From assembly GCA_938020505.1 (NCBI GenBank), contig CALIHR010000022.1, forward strand, positions 1-42,756: a stretch of DNA of 42,756 nt, read 5' to 3'. Shown piece by piece: positions 17,115-24,325 of this stretch. The DNA comes from an uncultured Actinobaculum sp. (GTDB lineage Bacteria > Actinomycetota > Actinomycetes > Actinomycetales > Actinomycetaceae). Under the pieces are notes generated by a model, which was not told the origin of the DNA, did no database searches, and saw only the letters and a program-made list of their open reading frames with translations. How positions within the stretch are numbered: the first letter of the stretch is position 1; every line of letters starts with the position of its first letter. The position numbers and the translations under genes were made by a program.

Positions 17115-17146
17115 GCTGGTCGGCTGAAGACTTTCAGCCGACCAGC
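17115..17146 (-). terminator. Convergent terminator at the nudC end
   Basis: A perfect 14-bp stem (17115-17128 with 17133-17146, arm GCTGGTCGGCTGAA) with a 4-nt loop includes the nudC stop codon. On the minus strand it is followed by TTTGTTT, an intrinsic terminator; on the plus strand it could also stop the island transcript. Confidence 0.75.
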
Positions 17147-18402
17147 GGTCGGCCCAGCCATCGCTCGATGAGCCTCGCGGAGACAGACGTCGGCGTCGGC
17201 AAGCCGATCTCCCCCGAGGCCAGAGCTCCCGAAAACTCCTCCCGCGAAAAGAATCGGGCGAAAACAAGCTCCTCGCCGTCGACCTTCACGTCTTCCTGGC
17301 GGGCGCGGGTGCGCCCCTCGAACGCCAGCATAAGGGAACGCGGAAAGGGCCACGGCTGGGAGGTGACGTATGCGACGTCGTCGACGACCACGCCGGTCTC
17401 CTCCAAAACCTCGCGCGCAACGGCCGACTCGAGGGGCTCCCCCGCCTCGACGAAGCCCGCGAGAACCGACAGCCTTCCGGGGGCCCATCGCCCGTTGCGC
17501 GCGAGGAGCAGCCTGTCCTCGACGTCGCGGATCGCCATGATGACGGCCGGATCCACACGCGGAAAAATCGTGTGCCCACGCCCGCAAACCATCTCCCATC
17601 CGCCGGACCTCAGCGTCAAAGGCTCCCCGCACCTGTGGCAGAAACGGGTGCCGCCTATCCAGTTTGAGATGGCCACGGCCTCGACGGCGAGCTCGGCCTC
17701 GACGGAAGGCCACAGGTGGGACGTCAAGGGCACGGAGGCGAAGTCGGCGCTCGCACGCCATGCGGCCTCGATCCTGACGTTCTCTGAACCCGCCCTCTCG
17801 GAGCCGACATGCTCGGAATTCACGTTCTCGGAACAGGAACCCGTGCTCCCAGATCCGGAGCCCTCGGAGCCAGCGCGCTCGGAACCCGCGGCATCGAACC
17901 TTGCTCTCTCGACCCCCGCCGCAACGGCCGCCGACCGAGCAGCGGCAGGAATTGCACGCGAGACGAGCCGAAGGTCGCGGGCGGAATCGTCCGCGTCGCC
18001 GACGTCGCAGGCGAAATAGGGCACACCTTCCGCCAAGCCGAGGTATACGGCGCGGCGCCGCGCTTCTGGGTCGATGGACTCCGCGGAAACTGCGAGCACG
18101 CGTTCGGCGCCGGGCTCGACGGCCACCCTCGCCCCCGAGACAAAGAGAAATCGAGCGCGGGGATTCTCTGCGGCCGCGGCAAGCGCGTTCGAATCGCGCC
18201 GGGTGGCCTCGTCCCTTTCGACTCCCACCCGAACAGCGCCTGTCCAAGAGCCAACACGCTCTTCGCCCGCCTGCCGAACGCCCGCCGATCCGCGCTTCAT
18301 GCCCGCCGATCCGCGCTTCGCGCCCACACGCTCGGCGTCTGCAAGCCCGTGTTTGGCGCCCGCCAGCTCGTGCTCCGCACCCGCGCGCTTGGTTCCCGCC
18401 AT
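17134..18402 (-). CDS. nudC: NudC-type NAD(H) pyrophosphatase (Nudix)
   Basis: A 422-residue Nudix hydrolase that cleaves NAD(H) and can decap NAD-RNA in the family. The N-terminal NudC domain is at about 60-235. A zinc-ribbon region follows (FCHRCGEPLTLRSGG, then MVCGRGHTIFPR). The Nudix box begins GFVEAGE and runs through REVLEETG. The NudC-specific SQPWPFPRSLMLAF follows. The protein is about 100 residues longer than usual: two low-complexity expansions rich in G-S-E-R repeats lie at about 1-50 (AGAKHGLADAERVGAKRGSA) and 165-205 (SERAGSEGSGSGSTG). They look like recently expanded DNA repeats in non-catalytic positions. It is the Rv3199c counterpart, displaced from mycoredoxin by about 5.5 kb. 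Confidence 0.88.
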   Translation of the reverse strand: MAGTKRAGAEHELAGAKHGLADAERVGAKRGSAGMKRGSAGVRQAGEERVGSWTGAVRVGVERDEATRRDSNALAAAAENPRARFLFVSGARVAVEPGAERVLAVSAESIDPEARRRAVYLGLAEGVPYFACDVGDADDSARDLRLVSRAIPAAARSAAVAAGVERARFDAAGSERAGSEGSGSGSTGSCSENVNSEHVGSERAGSENVRIEAAWRASADFASVPLTSHLWPSVEAELAVEAVAISNWIGGTRFCHRCGEPLTLRSGGWEMVCGRGHTIFPRVDPAVIMAIRDVEDRLLLARNGRWAPGRLSVLAGFVEAGEPLESAVAREVLEETGVVVDDVAYVTSQPWPFPRSLMLAFEGRTRARQEDVKVDGEELVFARFFSREEFSGALASGEIGLPTPTSVSARLIERWLGRPLVG

Positions 18403-18481
18403 CGCATTGCTCCCGTCCTCGGCCTTGGCCCAACCAGCCTAGTGCTGCGCGCATCGCACGCAAAACTCAGCCACGGCGACG

Positions 18482-18640
18482 GGCGCGCCGACAGCGGGAA
18501 AGGCCGACCAGCGGAAAGGAAGGCCCGCCAAACGAAAGAAAGGCCGACCAGCGGAAAAGCGGGCTTATCAGCAGAAAAATCGGCCGACCACGGGAAAAAG
18601 GCCCGCCAACAGAAAAGCCAGCCGACAAGCAGAGTCAACA
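18482..18640. repeat. 20-bp tandem repeat, about eight units
   Basis: Units start at 18482, 18502, 18522, 18542, 18562 and 18582 with an exact 20-bp period, then drift to 18600 and about 18620. Consensus is roughly GGCCGACCAGCGGAAAAGNN. It lies in the divergent region (18403-18913) between nudC and glgX. The period is not a multiple of three and is close to two helical turns. There are no spacers, so it is not CRISPR. Confidence 0.85.
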
Positions 18641-18769
18641 GGGCTCACTTGCGCACACAATTTCGGACGGTTTACCCGCGAGAAGGGCCGTTCAAGGGGC
18701 GAACTTCACATATACACACGAAAACCCGTTGAAGAATGACGAACTGCCAAGGAAAAGACGCGCGGAAAT

Positions 18770-18913
18770 CGTTATTTGCAACGTTTTTCCCAACATCGCA
18801 CAATTGCGACATTCCGCGGAAATCCGGGCCTTTTCATCCGCGCCTGCGTTTTTCTGCCGGGCAGGCCTTCAAATCGGCATGTTCTGGGGTTGAATCTTTG
18901 CCATACTTGCACT
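18770..18913 (+). promoter_or_regulatory. Candidate operator and promoter region of glgX
   Basis: An AT-richer stretch holds TTGCAACGTTTTT (18776-18788), which resembles a LacI-family half-site around a central ACG. TCGCA-CAAT-TGCGA, an inverted repeat near 18795-18812, follows. CATACT (18902-18907) sits 6 nt before the GTG at 18914 and would give a leaderless mRNA. These are eye-level matches only. Confidence 0.35.
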
Positions 18914-21139
18914 GTGAAATCCCACCCGTTGTCGAACGCCGCCGTCTTCGCAGAAACAGAAGCGATCCCGACGGAGCACGCCGTCAGCTCGCCCGTCGCC
19001 GCAGGCGCACACGTCGTAGGGTCCGGCACAGATTTTGCGCTCATGGCGCCGCACGCCAGCTCAGTGACGCTGTGCCTTTTCGACGGCGACGACGCCAGCG
19101 GCGAGCGAAGATTCGCACTCCACTCGCTAGGGCAGGGCTTTTGGGCGGGCCACGTTCCCGGCGTCGGCGTCGGGCAGCGCTACGGATACCGCGTCGCCGG
19201 GCGCTGGGCGCCCGAATCGGGACTTCTCCACAATCCGGCCAAGCTTCTCCTTGACCCTTACGCCAAAGCCATCACGCGCGCGCCCGTCCTCGACGGCGCC
19301 CTCTTCTCGCCGGGGTTCAGTCTAGACCGCTCCCGCATCCTGGACCCCGACCCACTCGACTCCGCCCCGTTCATGAGCCTCGGCGTTGTGACGGAGCCGG
19401 AAGAGTCCGTCACCCATCACCCTCGCATTCCTTGGCGCAACACCGTCATCTACGAATGCCACGTCAAAGGCATAACCGCGCTGTGCGAGGACATCCCGGA
19501 GGAGCTCCGGGGGACCTACGCCGGCCTGGCCCACCCCGTCGCCGTCGACTACCTTAAGCGACTGGGAATCACGGCGGTCGAACTCCTGCCGATCCAAGCC
19601 AAGATGGACGAGACCTTCCTTGCGGACATCGGGCTGACCAACTATTGGGGCTACAGCACGCTCGATTTCTTCGCGCCCGAACCCAGCTACGCGACGCAGG
19701 CCGCCCAAAAGGCCGGCCCCCAAGCCGTCGTCGACGAGGTCAAGGCCATGGTCGCAGCCCTGCACGAGGCCGGAATCGAAGTGATCCTCGACGTCGTCTA
19801 CAACCACACGTGCGAAGGCGGCGGCGACGGGCCGACGATTTCGTGGCGGGGCGTCGACAACACCTCCTATTACATGGCCCAGCCCGACAACCCCGGGCGC
19901 CTCATGGACACTACGGGATGCGGCAATTCGCTCGACTTCCGACGACGAAGCGTGCTCCTTTTGGCGCTCAACTCGCTGCGTTACTGGGCGGACAAAATCG
20001 GGGTCGACGGCTTCCGATTCGACCTCGCCGTGACCCTGGGGCGCAACGGGGAGCATTTCGACACGAACCATCCCTTCCTCATGGCCATGCTGACCGACCC
20101 GATCCTCGGCAGCCTCAAGCTTGTCAACGAACCCTGGGACCTCGGCCCCTTCGGCTGGCGGACCGGCCAGTTCCCAGCCCCGATGGCCGATTGGAACGAC
20201 CATTTCCGCAACACGATGCGCTCATTCTGGGTCGCCGATCCGCGGGTGCTCGCGCACGGCGGAAGCGGCGGCGACCTGCGAGACATAGCGACGCGGCTGG
20301 CCGGATCGGCCGATCTTTTCGGCCACGGGCGCATACCCGGCGGCCGCGGCGTGTACGCCTCGATCAATTTCATAACGGCCCACGACGGATTCACTCTGCA
20401 CGACCTCGTCTCCTACGACGCCAAGCACAACGAGGCCAACCGCGAGGACAATCGCGACGGGACCACAAACAACCTCTCCTGGAACTTCGGATTCGAAGGC
20501 GCGGCCGATGCGCCCGGCCCCGTCAAAGCGGAGCGGCGCAAGGCCATGCGCAACCTCTTGGGGACCCTCATCCTTTCCGCCGGAACCCCCATGATCACGG
20601 CCGGCGACGAATTCGGGCGGACCCAGAAGGGCAACAACAACGCCTATTGCCAGGACAACGAGCTGACCTGGGTGAATTGGGACCTGGCCCCGTGGCAGCG
20701 CGACCTGTGGGAGACCACGGCTTGCCTCCTGCGCCTGCGCAGAGAGTCGAATGCGTGCCGCCCCACCGGTTTTTACACCGAAACCTCCTACAAGGGCGAC
20801 GTTCTCACCGACCTGGACTGGTTCGACGCCGAAGGCAACACCATGCCCCACTACCTTTGGTTCGACCGCGGCTACCGGACGATCCAAATGCTGCGCTCGG
20901 GACGGGGAAAAGACAACGACGTCCTCGTCATCCTCAACGGCTCGCCCCACGACAAGGAGATACACCTGCCGGAGGGCCGCGGAACCATTTTCCGCCTGGC
21001 TTGGGATTCGGCCTGGGAACGCCCGAAAGCGAATCAGCCCTCCTATGCCCCCGGAGCCAGGACGTCGATCGGCGCGCTCTCGATGCAGGTGTACACCGCG
21101 CCGCCGGAGCCACGCGAAACGGCGGCTTCGACAGGCTGA
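18914..21139 (+). CDS. glgX: Glycogen debranching enzyme GlgX
   Basis: A 741-residue GH13 (subfamily 11-like) alpha-1,6-glucosidase that removes limit branches from glycogen in the cytoplasm. An N-terminal CBM48-type domain spans about 35-130. The catalytic barrel shows the expected triad: Asp370 in GFRFDLAVTLGRN, Glu406 in KLVNEPWDLGPFGW and Asp491 in FITAHDGFTLHDLVSYD. Also diagnostic are DVVYNHTCEGG and AGDEFGRTQKGNNNAYCQDN. GTG at 18914 is chosen because the residues before it are not family-like and a -10 box precedes it closely. Products (malto-oligosaccharides) feed the maltokinase/GlgE genes at 30407-34032. Confidence 0.93.
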   Translation: MKSHPLSNAAVFAETEAIPTEHAVSSPVAAGAHVVGSGTDFALMAPHASSVTLCLFDGDDASGERRFALHSLGQGFWAGHVPGVGVGQRYGYRVAGRWAPESGLLHNPAKLLLDPYAKAITRAPVLDGALFSPGFSLDRSRILDPDPLDSAPFMSLGVVTEPEESVTHHPRIPWRNTVIYECHVKGITALCEDIPEELRGTYAGLAHPVAVDYLKRLGITAVELLPIQAKMDETFLADIGLTNYWGYSTLDFFAPEPSYATQAAQKAGPQAVVDEVKAMVAALHEAGIEVILDVVYNHTCEGGGDGPTISWRGVDNTSYYMAQPDNPGRLMDTTGCGNSLDFRRRSVLLLALNSLRYWADKIGVDGFRFDLAVTLGRNGEHFDTNHPFLMAMLTDPILGSLKLVNEPWDLGPFGWRTGQFPAPMADWNDHFRNTMRSFWVADPRVLAHGGSGGDLRDIATRLAGSADLFGHGRIPGGRGVYASINFITAHDGFTLHDLVSYDAKHNEANREDNRDGTTNNLSWNFGFEGAADAPGPVKAERRKAMRNLLGTLILSAGTPMITAGDEFGRTQKGNNNAYCQDNELTWVNWDLAPWQRDLWETTACLLRLRRESNACRPTGFYTETSYKGDVLTDLDWFDAEGNTMPHYLWFDRGYRTIQMLRSGRGKDNDVLVILNGSPHDKEIHLPEGRGTIFRLAWDSAWERPKANQPSYAPGARTSIGALSMQVYTAPPEPRETAASTG

Positions 21140-21152
21140 CGGGCGAACCTAC

Positions 21153-21274
21153 TAGACTGTGTGCCAGAGCGTCTGACGCCCTGGTGCGCGCCTGACTGCG
21201 AACCGAACCGACGACGAACCAAGCTGCGCGTCAGACAAGGGGAACCATGCGTCCGACGCCGAAAGAAGGGACAT
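21153..21274 (+). promoter_or_regulatory. trpS promoter and structured leader
   Basis: TAGACT (21153-21158) is a plausible -10 box, giving a leader of about 110 nt before the ATG at 21275. The leader contains GTCTGACGC (21171-21179) and its exact complement GCGTCAGAC (21228-21236), and a third near-copy GTCCGACGC (21251-21259) that could compete for the same partner. No T-box sequence is seen. Confidence 0.4.
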
Positions 21275-22429
21275 ATGACCGAGGAGAATCAAGCTGCCGA
21301 CGCCGAGGCAGCTGGCGACGGGCGGGCCGACGGCGCCAGACGGACGCCCAACGGCAGGCAGGCCGCGGGCGAGGGGCCGGAGGCGAGCGCAACCCTCGCC
21401 AAGGCTCGCGACATCTCACGCAAGATCGAGAAGGCGATTGAGGAAGACCCCGGCCAGTTCCGCGTGTTGACGGGCGACCGGCCGACCGGCCACCTTCACA
21501 TCGGCCACTATTTCGGCTCCCTGCACAACCGCGTGCGGCTCCAGAACGCGGGAGTCGAGACATGGCTCGTCATCGCCGACTACCAGGTGATCACCGACCG
21601 CGACGGCGTCGGCCCCATCGGGGAACGCGTCCGCTCGCTCGTCACCGACTACCTCGCCGTGGGAATCGACCCGGCCAAGGCGACGATCTTCACCCATTCG
21701 GCCGTGCCGGCCCTCAATCAGCTCATGCTCCCCTTCCTTTCACTCGTCACGGAGTCCGAGCTTCACCGCAATCCGACGGTCAAGGCGGAGCTCGAGGCAG
21801 CGGGAAACCGGGCGATGTCCGGCCTCATGCTCACCTATCCCGTGCACCAGGCCGCCGACATCCTCTTCTGCAAGGCGAACCTCGTCCCCGTGGGCAAAGA
21901 CCAGCTGCCGCACATCGAGCAGACGCGCGTCGTCGCCGACCGCTTCAATTCCCGCTACGGCAAGGTGTTTCCCCGCCCGCACGGCCTGCTTTCCGAGGCG
22001 GACATGATCCTCGGCCTCGACGGGGACAAGATGAGCAAGTCCCGCAACAACACGATCGAGCTGCGAATGAGCGCCGACGAGACGGCCAAGCGGATCAAGA
22101 AGGCCGTGACCGACTCCGAGCGCTTCATCGCCTTCGACCCTGAGAATCGCCCCGAGGTCTCAAATCTTCTGACGCTCGCGGGCCTCGCCCAAGGGCGCTC
22201 GCCCCGCGAAATCGCCGAAGAGATCGGCGACGCCGGGGCTGGAAGGCTCAAGGCCGTCGTCACCGAGTCGCTCAACGACTTTCTCGCGCCGATCCGCACA
22301 CGGCGCGCGGAGGTGGAGGCAGACCCCGGATACGTCGAGAAGGTCCTGCACGAGGGCAACGAGCGGGCGAACGCCATGGCCGACGCCACCCTCGACGAGG
22401 TGCGCAAGGCCATGAAGATGGTCTACTGA
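21275..22429 (+). CDS. trpS: Tryptophanyl-tRNA synthetase
   Basis: A 384-residue class I aminoacyl-tRNA synthetase charging tRNA-Trp. The HIGH motif appears as HLHIGHYFG (His75-) and KMSKS as KMSKSRNN (Lys252-). The Trp-site blocks VIADYQVITDRD, AVPALNQLMLPFLS and GLMLTYPVHQAADILF are present. It is about 45 residues longer than the common 330-340 because of an acidic/Ala-rich N-terminal extension (TEENQAADAEAAGDGRADGA). ATG at 21275 has GAAGGG at good spacing; a longer frame starts upstream but covers the structured leader. It ends 15 bp from the convergent RyR gene with no obvious terminator between. Confidence 0.94.
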   Translation: MTEENQAADAEAAGDGRADGARRTPNGRQAAGEGPEASATLAKARDISRKIEKAIEEDPGQFRVLTGDRPTGHLHIGHYFGSLHNRVRLQNAGVETWLVIADYQVITDRDGVGPIGERVRSLVTDYLAVGIDPAKATIFTHSAVPALNQLMLPFLSLVTESELHRNPTVKAELEAAGNRAMSGLMLTYPVHQAADILFCKANLVPVGKDQLPHIEQTRVVADRFNSRYGKVFPRPHGLLSEADMILGLDGDKMSKSRNNTIELRMSADETAKRIKKAVTDSERFIAFDPENRPEVSNLLTLAGLAQGRSPREIAEEIGDAGAGRLKAVVTESLNDFLAPIRTRRAEVEADPGYVEKVLHEGNERANAMADATLDEVRKAMKMVY

Positions 22430-22444
22430 GAGGCGGACTCGCGA

Positions 22445-24325
22445 CTATTCGGGGCCGTCGAGGATCAAACTCGCAAAGGCGTCGTATGCGATCGTCTCGC
22501 GGCGCGGGCCCGCGATGAAGGCGTCCCAATCGTCGACCAGGCAATCGTGGGTTCTGCCGACCTCGTCCTTGGCCTCGCCCCACGTGAAGCCGCGCAGATA
22601 GTAGAAGGTCGCCCACCGGCGGTGCTCCAAGGCCGACATGTAGCTCAACAGCGGATCGGCGGCGATGGCGTCGGCCTGCTCCGCCGCCGTCAGGCCCTCC
22701 AGGACCCGCTCCCAGTGGTTGATGAGCTGAAAGCCGTTGACTCCGGCGAAAGTCCGGGCCGTCGCGTCGAGCACGGCGCCCTTGACGTGGCGATGCAGGG
22801 CCTGCGCGAAGCTCGACTCCTTCTTGACCGTGCTCAGCCCCGTCCACGCCTCTTGCGCGTCGATCGGCGGAAGCCCGCCCGAAATTCGAGCGTCCGTCTG
22901 AGCGTAGACGAGGTTGAAATGCCGCGCCTGCTCCAGGTAGCGCTCGGCGAGGATGGCCCCTGGATTGAGCACCTCCGAGTCCAGGCCGAACAGGCGGATC
23001 CGCGAGCCTTCGGGCATCGCGTTGAGAATGGGATCGACGTCGGCGCGATGCGGGCACCACACGGCGGTGTTGGTCCCCGCGAGCACGGGCATCATGAAAT
23101 CGGCGGACAGGAGGGAGCCCCTGGCGTCTTCCAGGGCGTAGACGGCCGCGCTGAACGGATGCTCGGCGGAGACGCCCGCCAGGGCGTCGCGCATGGCGCG
23201 GCTTTCGGGGTTGACGTCGAGTACGGTCAGATCAATGACTTTCGAAAGATCCTCGACCTGTGCGAAGACGTCGTCGATCTGCTCGCCCACCCCGCGGCCC
23301 GCCACCGTCACCCGCAAAGGCCTGTTCGGGCTGGTGATCCCCAGATTAGCCAGCATGGCCAGAAGCTCGCCGCCCACCTGCCCCATGCCGACGACGAGCA
23401 CGTGCGGCTCGGTCACGACCGCGTCGATCTGCTCGAAAGTCAGCCCGCTGTAGGGGAGGACGCGGCCGGGCGCCTCGTTCCACGGGGCGGGGTCGCCGGC
23501 CATGAACCTTCGCGAGGCGTCCAGGGCGGGCGGCAGGATCGAAAACTCGCCCGACCCGAGAAGCTGATAGGAAGCCAGCTCCGACAGGGAAAAGTAGTGC
23601 ATGTCGAAGTCGGGGAAATTGTCCATGTCCCGTTCGACGATCTCGCGCAGGCGGCGGCTCTCCGAGTTGACGTGGACCGTCGCCCCCACGCCCTTCGGCG
23701 CCCGCGCCGCGAGCCAGCGAACGTGGCCGAAGGTGGCCGGCTCCGGCTCCATGGAGATGATCCCGCGGGCCGACTCCAGGTGGATTCTGGCGATCGCCCT
23801 GGCCTCCTCGGCCGTGTCGTTGGCGTCGTAATCGACGGCGACCACCTGGATTCCGGCGGACTTTAGGGAGCGGACGTCGTCGAGCGGCGTCGTGTCCGGG
23901 ACGACGCATACGACGCCGCTGGCCTCCTTCCAGCCGAGAATCTCGTGCATGATCGCCCGCGACCGCTCGCCGCACCCGAGCACCACCACGTGGTTCCCGG
24001 TCACCGGGTGGAGCCGCAGGCGCAGGTCGACCGCGAAAACCTCGAAGACGGCGAGAACGCCGGCCGCCGTCGTCATGGGCGCGAGCCATCGGGCGACCTC
24101 GTAGACGGGAGGCCCGGGGTCTCCCTCAAGCACGGAGTCGAAAAGGAAGAGCTTCATGACGGCGTACACCGTCATGGAGGCGTCGGTCCACGAGTTGCCG
24201 TTCTTCCCCCACTCGACTTGCAATCCGGCTATGAGCGCGGCGAGGAAGGCCACCGCGGCGAAAGTCATGAAGTAGGGAGAACGCGCGATCGACTTTCGGG
24301 GGGCGACGCCCTCTCGGGCGTTCAC
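22445..24325 (-). CDS. Two-TM, double-Rossmann (TrkA-N-like) protein with C-terminal RyR domain
   Basis: A 626-residue membrane protein, last gene of the TIR operon. Two membrane helices lie at about residues 19-37 and 81-99. The stretch between them (about 38-80, SWTDASMTVYAVMKLFLFDS) is K+-channel-like in layout but lacks a TxGYG filter. Two Rossmann nucleotide-binding domains follow, with glycine motifs GCGERS (117-122) and GMGQVG (313-318). The C-terminus (about 555-610) is a RyR domain: EHRRWATFYYLRGFTWG then KDEVGRTHDCLVDDWD. Start is GTG overlapping the stop of the upstream TIR gene by 4 bp (GTGA), so translation is coupled. Families of this build have been discussed in nucleotide-signalling conflict systems; I infer a nucleotide-sensing membrane effector. 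Function is unproven. Confidence 0.82.
   Translation of the reverse strand: MNAREGVAPRKSIARSPYFMTFAAVAFLAALIAGLQVEWGKNGNSWTDASMTVYAVMKLFLFDSVLEGDPGPPVYEVARWLAPMTTAAGVLAVFEVFAVDLRLRLHPVTGNHVVVLGCGERSRAIMHEILGWKEASGVVCVVPDTTPLDDVRSLKSAGIQVVAVDYDANDTAEEARAIARIHLESARGIISMEPEPATFGHVRWLAARAPKGVGATVHVNSESRRLREIVERDMDNFPDFDMHYFSLSELASYQLLGSGEFSILPPALDASRRFMAGDPAPWNEAPGRVLPYSGLTFEQIDAVVTEPHVLVVGMGQVGGELLAMLANLGITSPNRPLRVTVAGRGVGEQIDDVFAQVEDLSKVIDLTVLDVNPESRAMRDALAGVSAEHPFSAAVYALEDARGSLLSADFMMPVLAGTNTAVWCPHRADVDPILNAMPEGSRIRLFGLDSEVLNPGAILAERYLEQARHFNLVYAQTDARISGGLPPIDAQEAWTGLSTVKKESSFAQALHRHVKGAVLDATARTFAGVNGFQLINHWERVLEGLTAAEQADAIAADPLLSYMSALEHRRWATFYYLRGFTWGEAKDEVGRTHDCLVDDWDAFIAGPRRETIAYDAFASLILDGPE

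Noticed and set aside
18482..18640. CRISPR-like array
   Set aside because: The 20-bp units are contiguous without spacers, and no cas gene is present.
21153..21274. T-box riboswitch upstream of trpS
   Set aside because: The conserved T-box sequence and a Trp specifier loop are not visible.
22480..24270. Potassium channel call for the RyR gene
   Set aside because: The two-helix layout is suggestive but no TxGYG-type selectivity filter is seen, so I call only a two-TM Rossmann/RyR protein.
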